This document shows positions 1 through 6,906 of a stretch of DNA of 10,930 bases, piece after piece. The position numbers and the translations under genes are program-made. The notes beneath the pieces are model-generated. The model was not told where the DNA came from. It did no database searches and saw only the letters and a list, made by a program, of their open reading frames with translations. This stretch comes from Verrucomicrobiota bacterium (GTDB lineage: Bacteria > Verrucomicrobiota > Verrucomicrobiia > Limisphaerales > AV2): contig QHOP01000425.1 in the NCBI GenBank assembly GCA_003219345.1, forward strand, positions 1 to 10,930, written 5' to 3'. Position 1 is the first letter of the stretch, and each line of letters starts with the position of its first letter.

Positions 1-791
1 GAGGTGTAATGTCTCTGCACTTCCGACAGCCAAGGCAAATCCTCCGACACTTTCAGTTGCTTCAATCTTTTATGCCGTTCCAGACAACTCCAGTCATACC
101 CTCCAAAAGCACTCAGAACGGTGTCGCCAAAAGCCAGTTGCGCTTTGGCCAGGTTCCGTCCGACAAAATCAGCATCCCCTGGCGAAAATTCCGCGCGCTC
201 CAATCGTTCCCGCGCCAACAGCAGACCGGAGCAACGGTTCATCATCAGTCTGGTGGCTTCTGCGAGCGGAATACGTTTAGCGTCGCGATGATGCTCGCAA
301 CCCGACAGCAGACCCTCTTCACCCCTCAGCCAGCGATGTCCCATGACTAAATCATAGTAGAATATGCTCACCGGACTCCGCCGCAGTTTGTTCAGAGAAA
401 GAATTTTGAATTCAACTTCCACGCGAGCAGCGGGCGAGAGGTGTTCTGCCAAGTCCTGCAGCCCAGGTTGGTACCGGTGTTCGTTGAGGAAATTGTTCCC
501 GCGCAGGAAAACATAGAATTCCAGATCGTTATAGGGTTCGTCGCCCGTCTCTGTCCTTAACACGCCCCCTTCGCCACGACCGTACCCGCCAGCGAGCAGG
601 AGGCCTTCCAGCTTGCGCTCGGGAATCAAGTGTTGGACGCCGGCCAGGGTCTTCCGGCACGTTCTCTCCAGATGAGTTTCCAGTTCATCGCTCCCATCGA
701 CGGTGAAACGTTTCCCTTGGTTCGGGCGTTCCGACGAAGGTTGTCCGCTCGCGGTTTCCATCGTCTGAATTGTGTCCGCTGCATCGATCAT
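1..791 (-). CDS. Nucleotidyltransferase-fold protein of unknown substrate (3' end cut by the window edge)
   Basis: An open frame runs from ATG at 791 to the left edge without a stop (263 codons visible). The first ~60 residues are polar. Residues 64-95 then carry the signature of the DNA polymerase beta-like nucleotidyltransferase superfamily: a hydrophobic strand, GGYGRGEGG (68-76), and after a short loop DLE (89-91), where D89 and E91 would bind metal. The strand VEVEFKI (124-130) could give the third acid (E125 or E127). The remaining visible part looks helical, as is usual after this fold. It is not a sugar-nucleotide pyrophosphorylase of the GxGTRL type. Its ATG overlaps the TGA of the upstream glycosyltransferase (ATGA, 791-788), so the two are very likely co-translated. 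Transfer of a nucleotide or phospho-group within polysaccharide synthesis is possible, but the substrate is unknown. The fold call is fairly sure, the role is not. Confidence 0.75.
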   Translation of the reverse strand, partial: MIDAADTIQTMETASGQPSSERPNQGKRFTVDGSDELETHLERTCRKTLAGVQHLIPERKLEGLLLAGGYGRGEGGVLRTETGDEPYNDLEFYVFLRGNNFLNEHRYQPGLQDLAEHLSPAARVEVEFKILSLNKLRRSPVSIFYYDLVMGHRWLRGEEGLLSGCEHHRDAKRIPLAEATRLMMNRCSGLLLARERLERAEFSPGDADFVGRNLAKAQLAFGDTVLSAFGGYDWSCLERHKRLKQLKVSEDLPWLSEVQRHYT

Positions 792-1729
792 TTTGGCAAC
801 CGCGATAAATTTATCGAACCCGACTGCGACCAGGTCGGCGGATTGATCGACGTGCCGGAGGCGTTTTCGCGATACGCGACCCAGCCCTCCTTGAACCCGG
901 CGAGCCTGGCGCGACGCTGCTGCCAGCGGACGTGCGCCGCCTGCGGCAACTCGACCCAGCGTCGTGTTCTGGCACAAAAAGCCAGGTCGCGCCGGAAATC
1001 GTTCAGCCACCCAAGCAGCACCGTCCGCAGGAAATTGAACTCGGTTGGTTTGCCGGACCACACCGCCGCTACCGCCCGGCCTTCGCCAAAGCTGCGTTTG
1101 CAGGTCTGCGCGACGGTGTAGTTGTGCGAGTGCATCACCACCGATTCGGGGACATAAACGATGCGATAGCCCTGCGCCCGGCACCAGCGGGTGTATTCGT
1201 CGTCTTCAGAATATTGCATTTTCTCCAGGAAGCCGCGCTTCGCCCAAATGTTCTTGCGCAGCCCGCTGCTGACCATGCTGAAGAAGTGGTCCCACTGGGC
1301 CGACTCGCGGCCCGGTCCGAAGCACCGTTCGTAGTCGCAAGCGTAAACGGCCCAGCAATCGGGCCGCGGCACTTGCCGACCGAAGACCGCAGCGGTCTGG
1401 GGGTCAACCAACCCTGTCACCAGCGGGCGCAGCCAGTTAGCCCCTTGCGGTGTCGCGTCCGCGTTCAGGAAGATGCAGAACTCGGATCGCGCCAACTGCA
1501 TGCCCTGGTTCATGACGCGACTGGGATTGTATTCGTGCGGTTGGATGTGAATGAAATGACGCGGCTGAGCGGCCCGAACCATCTCCACCGAACCATCGGT
1601 CGAACCGGAATCGATGACGATCAGCTCCCAGTTACTGTATTCCTGCGCCCGGAGCGCCGGCAACGTTTCGCGCAACGCCCAGCCTTCGTTGAACGAACGC
1701 ATGATAATGCTGACTAATGGATCCGTCAT
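788..1729 (-). CDS. GT2 family glycosyltransferase, rhamnosyltransferase-like
   Basis: 313 residues, a soluble GT-A fold enzyme expected to act at the cytoplasmic face of the membrane, adding a sugar from a nucleotide donor to a lipid-linked glycan. The N-terminal strand SIIMRSFNEG (7-16) and VIDSGSTDGS (38-47) are classic GT2 nucleotide-binding motifs. NPSRVMNQG (68-76), followed by FLNADATP (87-94), resembles the rhamnosyltransferase branch, where the metal-binding DxD is relaxed to an NAD/QDA form; D91 is the likely metal ligand. SEDDEY (174-179) supplies the acidic catalytic-base region. The C-terminal ~100 residues are basic and probably helical, perhaps membrane-associating. There is no signal peptide or clear membrane span. 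A weak AGG lies upstream of the ATG. It is the first gene of a minus-strand unit diverging from the gene at 1896, and its stop overlaps the next start. The family is certain, the sugar specificity is not. Confidence 0.9.
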   Translation of the reverse strand: MTDPLVSIIMRSFNEGWALRETLPALRAQEYSNWELIVIDSGSTDGSVEMVRAAQPRHFIHIQPHEYNPSRVMNQGMQLARSEFCIFLNADATPQGANWLRPLVTGLVDPQTAAVFGRQVPRPDCWAVYACDYERCFGPGRESAQWDHFFSMVSSGLRKNIWAKRGFLEKMQYSEDDEYTRWCRAQGYRIVYVPESVVMHSHNYTVAQTCKRSFGEGRAVAAVWSGKPTEFNFLRTVLLGWLNDFRRDLAFCARTRRWVELPQAAHVRWQQRRARLAGFKEGWVAYRENASGTSINPPTWSQSGSINLSRLPK

Positions 1730-1895
1730 CTCAAACCTGTGCCGACAACACCTTTACCGCAGCGCGCTCCCCATTGCAGTGGGGTCTTGACCTACTGGCG
1801 ATACGGGTCTTTCACCTACTACAACAGCGGTTCGCCGCCGGGCTATGTTCGGCCACCAACAATAAGACAGGCAGTGGACAACAAATGAACAAGCC
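1730..1895. other. Divergent intergenic region, expected to hold two promoters
   Basis: 166 bp separate the divergently transcribed starts at 1729 (minus) and 1896 (plus), so promoters for both units should lie here. I found no convincing -35/-10 pair on either strand. A TTGACC at 1787-1792 has no acceptable -10 at normal spacing. A dyad is present at 1769-1784. One plus-strand frame (1718-1888) is open and reads as Tyr-rich, protein-like sequence but has no start codon. A 60-codon plus frame starting inside the GT2 gene (1717-1899) is probably chance. Confidence 0.6.
1769..1784. promoter_or_regulatory. Candidate operator: 16-bp imperfect palindrome
   Basis: CCCCATTGCAGTGGGG has half-sites that match in 7 of 8 positions (CCCCATTG against the reverse complement of CAGTGGGG). 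It sits between two divergent operons, a usual place for a dimeric regulator. As RNA it could also form a CCCCA/TGGGG stem. No regulator is known, and such a palindrome can arise by chance. Confidence 0.25.
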
Positions 1896-3074
1896 ATGAC
1901 GAGCACAGCTACGACAGCCAAGCCTCACATTTCAATCGGGATCCTCGCGTGGAATGAGGAAAGCGCCATCGGGCCGACGTTGAGGTCGCTGTTTCAGCAG
2001 TCGCTCCTCAAGGAACTGAGTCGGAGTAATTTGACTTGCGAAATCTTCTGTCTGGCCAACGGTTGTGCCGACCGCACGCCGGCGATTGCGGAAGAAGTGT
2101 TCGCCGAGGAAACCAGCCGACACCCGTTCCGACAGGCGTTTCAATGCCAGACGCTGGACATCAATGAGCGGAGCAAACTGAGCGCCTGGAATTTATTCGT
2201 GCACAAGCTGTCCGCGCGCGAATCCCAGTTTCTGTTCCTGATGGATGGCGACATTCTGATTCGGCATCCGCAAACGCTCTGGAATATGTACTCGACGCTC
2301 GTAGAGAACCCCAAAGCGAGCATCGCCACAGATCAACCGATCAAGGACATCTCATTGAAGGAGCTCAAATCCTGGCGCGAGCGTATCGCGTTGGCGACTT
2401 CGGAAATGGCCGACACGATTCAAGGTAAAATCACCGGCCAGCTCTACTGTATCCGCGCCGACGTGGCCCGTCAGCTTTACTTGCCACAGGATCTGGCGGG
2501 CTTAGATAACAGTTTCATCGAGTCTGTCGTCGGCACGGACTTTTCGACGGGCCGGCCGGCGCCGAATCGGATCGTCACAGCGGAAAACGCCTCTCACCTT
2601 TTCGAGGCTTACACCTCGGTCGGTGAAGTGTTGAACAATCAAGAGCGGCAGGTGATCGGGAAGACCATCGCTTACGTCCTGATCCAGCATCTGGCGCATC
2701 TGCCACGCGAGCAAAGGAGCGATCTTGCCCGCACGTTGCGCGAGAAAGAGCAGTCCGACCCCCGCTGGTTGAGGCGATTGATCGACGAGCATCTGCGCAA
2801 CGCTCGCTTCTTCTGGCAGCTTTTCCCCGACGTGCTGAGCTTCAGGGCCAAGCGCGAATGCAGGAGCAGGGGCTGCAAGAAGACCAGACATTTCCCCGCC
2901 GCTTTTGTTCGACTGCTGGTTACCTGGATTGCCTGCGCGCGCGCATTCCGACATTTGAAAGAGGGCCAGATGCATGGGTGGACCGAGGCGAGCCGGGACA
3001 AAATCCCAAGCCTGGGATTACTGGGAGAGAAGAGCGCCTGTCCAAAACGGCAGCCCCAGCCGGCGAACAGTTGA
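1896..3074 (+). CDS. GT2-type (GT-A fold) glycosyltransferase
   Basis: 392 residues. ISIGILAWNEE (12-22) is the first GT2 strand and its acidic residue. LANGCADRT (53-61) matches the family's S/A-N-G-C-x-D-x-T second motif, and FLMDGDILI (114-122) holds the metal-binding DxD (D117, D119). The middle region with GKITGQLYC probably forms the acceptor side. Residues ~337-351 are hydrophobic, ending in basic RHLKEGQMHGW, which suggests membrane association near the C-terminus. The last ~30 residues are Pro/Lys-rich and look disordered. It should transfer a sugar to a lipid-linked intermediate; the donor is unknown. It opens the plus-strand unit. There is no clear ribosome-binding site before the ATG, which overlaps the stop of a short frame (ATGA at 1896-1899). 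The next gene begins 77 bp downstream. Confidence 0.85.
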   Translation: MTSTATTAKPHISIGILAWNEESAIGPTLRSLFQQSLLKELSRSNLTCEIFCLANGCADRTPAIAEEVFAEETSRHPFRQAFQCQTLDINERSKLSAWNLFVHKLSARESQFLFLMDGDILIRHPQTLWNMYSTLVENPKASIATDQPIKDISLKELKSWRERIALATSEMADTIQGKITGQLYCIRADVARQLYLPQDLAGLDNSFIESVVGTDFSTGRPAPNRIVTAENASHLFEAYTSVGEVLNNQERQVIGKTIAYVLIQHLAHLPREQRSDLARTLREKEQSDPRWLRRLIDEHLRNARFFWQLFPDVLSFRAKRECRSRGCKKTRHFPAAFVRLLVTWIACARAFRHLKEGQMHGWTEASRDKIPSLGLLGEKSACPKRQPQPANS

Positions 3075-3107
3075 AAGGATTTCAAACACCAAAACTTGCG
3101 AGGTGAA

Positions 3108-3161
3108 ATGAGCGCGACCCACCTGCAAAAAGATTATCGAGGAGCGCCGCCGTGGAATTAA
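3108..3161 (+). CDS. Possible 17-residue leader peptide before the ligase gene
   Basis: ATG at 3108, preceded by a GAGGTG purine run (3100-3105), opens a 17-codon frame, MSATHLQKDYRGAPPWN, that ends with TAA at 3159-3161. The stop lies 10 bp inside the ligase gene, whose GTG start is in another frame. This layout would allow translational coupling. It could equally be chance, since any good ribosome-binding sequence in a gap can create such a frame. Nothing in the peptide is recognisable. Confidence 0.2.
   Translation: MSATHLQKDYRGAPPWN
3139..3144 (+). promoter_or_regulatory. Ribosome-binding site deciding the GTG start of the ligase gene
   Basis: GAGGAG stands 7 bases before GTG at 3152. 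It is the only good purine-rich site near this gene. No ATG or TTG lies in frame between the upstream stop (3104-3106) and 3152, so it supports the GTG start. Confidence 0.6.
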
Positions 3162-4603
3162 AGGATTTGGTCGCGCTGTTTTTGATGGCCGTCGCGATTT
3201 CCGGCGGTGTGGTGGCGACTTGTCTCTCGCAGCGGGCGCGGGCCGCGTCCTTTTTCCTGTTGATCCTCTCCAGCGCGTTCACTGACCGCGTGGACGTTAA
3301 TTTTGTCACGCGCTACTGGTATCGCGCCGCCACGCGCGGCTTCGAAATTTCGCTCGTCGATATTCTGGCCATCAGCCTTTTGATCAGTTCCTTGCTCCTG
3401 CCGCGTCCCGGTCATCGCCGCTGGTTTTGGCCGGCCAGCTTTGGCGCAATGATTATCTATTTCCTCTACTGCTGTTTCTCGGTCGCGATTTCCGAGCCGA
3501 AATTGTTTGGTCTGTTTGAACTCTCGAAAATCCTCCGTGGCATCCTCGTGTTCCTTGCCGCGGCGATGTATGTGCAAACGGAGCGTGAACTGGGTCTCCT
3601 CGTCCTGGCGTTGGGGTGCGCCATTTGTTTCCAGGGCGTGCTGGCGCTCAAACACCGCTATGTCAACGGCGTTTATCGTGTGACGGGCAGTTTACTCGAT
3701 CCGAACAGTCTTTCCATGTATCTGTGCACAACCGCGCCGGTCTTCTTGGCTGCCGCGACTTCAAATTTTCCGAAATACCTGAAGAAGTTTTGTCTGCTTT
3801 GTTCAGGCATCGCCGCGGTAACGATTCTGCTGACCATTTCGCGGGCGGGCATTCCGATCTTCGCGCTGGTCGCGTTGGGCGCGACGATGGCGTGTGCCTC
3901 CTTTCGCATTACGTTCAAGAAAATCACAGTCGTATTTCTGGTCTGCCTGGCGATCGGTGCCATGGTTTACAAGTCATGGGACACGCTGAAGGTGCGTTAC
4001 GGGCAAGCCTCGCTGAAGGAAGAGTATCTGGGAGAACAGTTTGAGAACCGCGGGTCCTATCTGCGGCAGGCCTGGGCCATCCTGCAAGACCGCTTCTTCG
4101 GCGTCGGTCTGAACAACTGGTCTTATTGGGTCAGCGAGGTGTATGGACCGCAATTAGGCATCTTTTATGAGGCTTATCCGAACACGAGCGACGCGCCGAG
4201 CAAGGATGCCGTGGGGAGCTTTACTTTCGCCCCTCCTGCGCACAGCTTGGTGGCGCTGACGGCGGGGGAACTCGGCTGGCCCGGGTTGATGATTTTCCTG
4301 CTCGTTTGGCTGCGCTGGTTTCAGATGGGCGCGAGCTTTCTCAGGCCGCGTTCGCCCGAAGCGATGCAGCGTCTGGGTGTCGGCTTTTTTTTCAGCACGT
4401 GCGGCATCTTTTTGCAAAGCCAGACGGAATGGACCTACCGGCAAACGCACATTTTCTACACGTTCAACGTGCTGCTGGGGGCGTTGGCCAGTCTTTACTA
4501 CGTGAAGCGCCAGGCCGCGCGAACGCCGATCGATACTGACGCCGTAACGGAAGAATTCCCCAGCGACGTCCCGAGCGCCGAGCCGCCCCTGGCCTGTCGC
4601 TGA
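3152..4603 (+). CDS. O-antigen ligase / Wzy polymerase-like membrane protein
   Basis: 483 residues, mostly hydrophobic, with about 10-12 membrane spans separated by short charged loops. Features of the Wzy_C/WaaL-type superfamily are SRAG (230-233) at the end of a span, a large loop between ~250 and 360 containing RGSYLRQAW and GVGLNNW (317-323), and PPAHSLVALTAGELGWPG, where H364 lies just before a span. The ~30 C-terminal residues are acidic and Pro-rich and probably cytoplasmic. It would polymerise lipid-linked repeat units or transfer a finished glycan to an acceptor on the periplasmic side; sequence alone does not separate the two. The GTG start at 3152 is chosen because GAGGAG (3139-3144) lies 7 bases upstream and an in-frame stop occurs at 3104-3106. 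A T8 run (4385-4392) codes for part of a Phe stretch. The next gene starts 3 bp after its TGA. Confidence 0.85.
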   Translation: MELKDLVALFLMAVAISGGVVATCLSQRARAASFFLLILSSAFTDRVDVNFVTRYWYRAATRGFEISLVDILAISLLISSLLLPRPGHRRWFWPASFGAMIIYFLYCCFSVAISEPKLFGLFELSKILRGILVFLAAAMYVQTERELGLLVLALGCAICFQGVLALKHRYVNGVYRVTGSLLDPNSLSMYLCTTAPVFLAAATSNFPKYLKKFCLLCSGIAAVTILLTISRAGIPIFALVALGATMACASFRITFKKITVVFLVCLAIGAMVYKSWDTLKVRYGQASLKEEYLGEQFENRGSYLRQAWAILQDRFFGVGLNNWSYWVSEVYGPQLGIFYEAYPNTSDAPSKDAVGSFTFAPPAHSLVALTAGELGWPGLMIFLLVWLRWFQMGASFLRPRSPEAMQRLGVGFFFSTCGIFLQSQTEWTYRQTHIFYTFNVLLGALASLYYVKRQAARTPIDTDAVTEEFPSDVPSAEPPLACR

Positions 4604-4606
4604 CCT

Positions 4607-5869
4607 ATGCGCGTCGTTCACCTGCTCAGAAAATACAATCCGGCCGAATGGGGCGGCACCGAAACGGCCATTCAACGGCTGTTCGAAGGGCTGCGCCAAC
4701 ATCGCGTGACCTCGGTTACCTATGCTCCGAGCATTGGGAGCAGCATTGCCGCCGACCCGCTGACGGAGGCTGGATTTGCCGTCAAACGGTTCCGCGCCTG
4801 CGTGCCGGTGTGGGGAATTTCCACGGAGCGCAAACGCCAACTCATTGCCGTGGGCGGCAATTTAATGTCGTTCGATCTGATCGCCCGTCTCCTGCGCGAA
4901 CCGAACGTGGCCCTGATGCACACGCACACCTTGGGCCGTCTCGGCGGCATCGCTTTGACCTCCGCCCGATTGCGCCGCATTCCGTCAGTCGTGACGATCC
5001 ACGGTGGATTTCTGGATTTGCCTGAGTCAATGACAAACAATTTCCGCAACGCTCACCGTGGCGGACTGGAATGGGGCAAATTGTTCGGCGCACTGTTGCG
5101 TTCGAGGCGGCTGCTCAAGGACGCCGATGCCGTCGTCACTTGTAACCGAAAGGAAGCGGCCCTGCTCAAGGAGAAACAGACCTGCAAACGGATCGTGGTG
5201 CAACCGCACGGCGTGCCGACCAGCCTCTACCGTAAAGACCATCGAGAATCGGCACGCGAGGCCTTTCCCTCCATTCGCGACCAACGTTTGCTGCTGGCCG
5301 TTGGCCGCATTGACCCGGTGAAAAACCAACGCTGGTTGGTCGAGCAAGCGTCCGGGATTTTCCGACGGCATCCGGACGCAATGTTGGGGCTGGCGGGCGC
5401 CTGCACCGACGAGGCGTATGGCGAATCGCTCAAACGGAAAATCGACGAACTCGGGTTGCGCCAGCGCGTGTTTCTGACCGGCGGGTTGCCGCCTGGCGAC
5501 CCTCGATTGATCGGGCTGTTTCAATCCGCCGAAGTCATCGTGCTGCCGTCGGTCTCCGAGACGTTCGGACTGGTCATCCTCGAGGCATGGGCCGCCGGCA
5601 CGACCGTCATTTCGAGCCGCACCTCCGGCGCGCTTGATTTGATTCAGCACGGCGAGAACGGCTTGCTGTTTGACCTCGGCGCGCCTGAAACCCTGCATCA
5701 GGCGGTCGATTGCGCCCTGCTGCATCCTGAATTGAAGTCCCGACTGGCCGCCACCGGAGGGAGGGTCGCGAGCGCGGAATACGACGTCACGGTGCTGGCG
5801 GGCCGTATGAAGTACCTCTATGACCAACTGATCGCCGAGAAAAATGCGCTGCGTAATTCTGCGGGATGA
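4607..5869 (+). CDS. GT4 family glycosyltransferase
   Basis: 420 residues, a GT-B fold retaining glycosyltransferase that probably extends the lipid-linked glycan at the cytoplasmic membrane face. N-terminal domain: a first strand VVHLLRKY followed by GGTET (16-20), HTHT (105-108) and VTIHGG (129-134). C-terminal domain: PHGV (200-203), VGRIDPVKNQ (232-241) with the R234/K239 pair that binds donor phosphates, and SETFGLVILEAWAAG, which contains the EX7E pair E318/E326. The length is typical for the family. There is no signal peptide or membrane span. It starts 3 bp after the ligase stop without a Shine-Dalgarno sequence, so translation is probably coupled. Its last 26 bp overlap the next gene in another frame. 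The family is certain, the donor sugar unknown. Confidence 0.93.
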   Translation: MRVVHLLRKYNPAEWGGTETAIQRLFEGLRQHRVTSVTYAPSIGSSIAADPLTEAGFAVKRFRACVPVWGISTERKRQLIAVGGNLMSFDLIARLLREPNVALMHTHTLGRLGGIALTSARLRRIPSVVTIHGGFLDLPESMTNNFRNAHRGGLEWGKLFGALLRSRRLLKDADAVVTCNRKEAALLKEKQTCKRIVVQPHGVPTSLYRKDHRESAREAFPSIRDQRLLLAVGRIDPVKNQRWLVEQASGIFRRHPDAMLGLAGACTDEAYGESLKRKIDELGLRQRVFLTGGLPPGDPRLIGLFQSAEVIVLPSVSETFGLVILEAWAAGTTVISSRTSGALDLIQHGENGLLFDLGAPETLHQAVDCALLHPELKSRLAATGGRVASAEYDVTVLAGRMKYLYDQLIAEKNALRNSAG

Positions 5870-6659
5870 CGACACGAGTGCGCTCACGCCGGCGGACTGC
5901 CTGGAACGGCTGTACCGGCCTTTTCACGATCGCGGCCTGCCGGTCAATCTCGCGCTCATTCCTCACGTTCGCACCGACGTTACTATGCCCGACGGGCGGC
6001 CGGAAGGCTTTCTCGTGGGCAAACGCGGTGGCCTTCCCCCCGCGCTGACGATCGGCAGCAATCGCGAACTGGTCGATTACTTGCGAGCCAACCGTGGTTT
6101 TCACATCGCTCAGCATGGTTATCATCATGATTACTTTGAGTTCGATCGGGGCGATCGCGCCGAAATCGAGCGCCGGCTGGACCAGGGCACCCGGCTGCTG
6201 TCCGAGGCTGGTTTTCCTGCGCCGCAAACTTTCGTCGCGCCTTACGACAAACTTTCGCGCGTCAGCTTGCAAGAGGTGGCCAGACGTTTCGCCGTGCTTT
6301 CGACCGGCTGGTTTGAGTTGCGTCGTTTGCCGTTTTCGTGGTGGCCGCGCTACGCGCTCAAGAAAATGTTGAAGCGGTCGCATTGGCGAATTGGCCGGAC
6401 GCTGCTGCTGACTCATCCCGGCTGTCTGCTCTCCTGTCACAGGTCATACCGGACGATGCTGGATGAAATCAAGAGGACCGTTGAAAGCCGCGTGTTGACG
6501 GTGCTGGTGACGCATTGGTGGGAATATTTTCACAACAACGGACCCGACACCGCCTTCGTCCATGTACTGCATCAGACCGCAGATTATCTGGCGCAACAAC
6601 GCGACGTGAAGGTCATTTCCTTCGTCGCGTTGCTGAAGGGGGACTTTACAGTGTTCTAA
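5844..6659 (+). CDS. Polysaccharide-deacetylase-like (CE4/DUF2334-type) protein
   Basis: 271 residues. RDDD (7-10) directly after the first strand resembles motif 1 of the CE4/NodB-like fold, and HGYHHD (91-96) the metal-binding histidine motif (H91, H95), spaced as in the DUF2334 branch. FVAPYD (130-135) corresponds to the later conserved strand, and VTHWWEYF (222-229) adds a C-terminal histidine. These residues suggest a metal-dependent amide or ester hydrolase, most simply N-deacetylation of an amino sugar. There is no signal peptide, so it would act in the cytoplasm, for example on a lipid-linked or soluble precursor, rather than on exported polymer. The ATG overlaps the end of the GT4 gene by 26 bp, and the DDD motif follows so closely that a later start is unlikely. 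It is the last gene of the plus-strand unit. The fold is fairly sure, the substrate unknown. Confidence 0.8.
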   Translation: MRCVILRDDDTSALTPADCLERLYRPFHDRGLPVNLALIPHVRTDVTMPDGRPEGFLVGKRGGLPPALTIGSNRELVDYLRANRGFHIAQHGYHHDYFEFDRGDRAEIERRLDQGTRLLSEAGFPAPQTFVAPYDKLSRVSLQEVARRFAVLSTGWFELRRLPFSWWPRYALKKMLKRSHWRIGRTLLLTHPGCLLSCHRSYRTMLDEIKRTVESRVLTVLVTHWWEYFHNNGPDTAFVHVLHQTADYLAQQRDVKVISFVALLKGDFTVF

Positions 6660-6777
6660 CTGAATAAATTTGAGCCATTCGAGAAATTCCGGTCGCTTTT
6701 GTTCAGGCGACTTCCCCCGTACCGCGGCCTCTCCCTCGGTTCGCAGAGCCGTCCCCCTTGGTAATGTCCTGCTGGTG

Positions 6778-6790
6778 GCGGCAGTGCCGC
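6778..6790. other. Short GC-rich inverted repeat in the convergent gap
   Basis: GCGGC, three bases AGT, then GCCGC: a perfect 5-bp stem (6778-6782 with 6786-6790). It stands 9 bases before a second, larger inverted repeat. Together they may form a structured transcript end, but neither has a T-run, so function is not established. Confidence 0.25.
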
Positions 6791-6799
6791 TGCGCCGCT

Positions 6800-6821
6800 G
6801 TGCGCCGCGGCCGGGGCGCAC
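6800..6821. terminator. Possible factor-assisted bidirectional terminator hairpin
   Basis: GTGCGCC (6800-6806) and GGCGCAC (6815-6821) pair perfectly over 7 bp around the loop GCGGCCGG. It lies between two converging transcription units, where a bidirectional terminator is expected. There is no adjacent T-run on either strand, so it is not a textbook intrinsic terminator and may only be a GC-rich palindrome. Confidence 0.3.
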
Positions 6822-6906
6822 GCCGCAAATCGAAATTGGGACACGGCCACTTATCCTTGTCGCTTGCTACTCCGGCTCAAAACCTTAAGCGGTGCCGACG
6901 CAGCAC

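Larger units (their letters stand above)
6660..6906. other. Convergent intergenic gap without a supported gene
   Basis: 247 bp lie between the ends of the plus-strand unit and the minus-strand acyltransferase. Frames crossing it are Arg/Pro/Gly-rich, lack family motifs and mostly extend into the neighbouring genes, so I call none. The middle is very GC-rich with two adjacent hairpins (6778-6790 and 6800-6821). No canonical hairpin plus U-tract terminator is seen for either side. Confidence 0.6.

Noticed and set aside
9..350. Plus-strand open frame of 113 codons at the left edge
   Set aside because: The opposite strand holds the uninterrupted nucleotidyltransferase-fold frame with conserved motifs; this one has none.
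932..1717. Plus-strand open frame of 261 codons opposite the GT2 gene
   Set aside because: It is Arg/Pro-rich without family motifs and lies entirely opposite a gene with clear GT2 motifs; an antisense shadow.
1717..1899. 60-codon plus-strand frame whose stop overlaps the start at 1896
   Set aside because: It starts inside the GT2 gene on the other strand, has no ribosome-binding site or recognisable content, and the ATGA overlap can be chance.
2858..3106. Possible frameshift near the 3' end of the glycosyltransferase at 1896-3074, because a second frame is open there
   Set aside because: The main frame keeps a plausible hydrophobic segment and basic ending up to its stop, while the other frame is Arg/Pro-rich and featureless.
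4154..4840. Minus-strand open frame of 228 codons across the ligase/GT4 junction
   Set aside because: It covers two real genes in antisense and has no recognisable domain.
5027..5887. Minus-strand open frame of 286 codons opposite the GT4 gene
   Set aside because: Gln/Arg-rich and featureless; the plus-strand frame has complete GT4 motifs with the EX7E pair.
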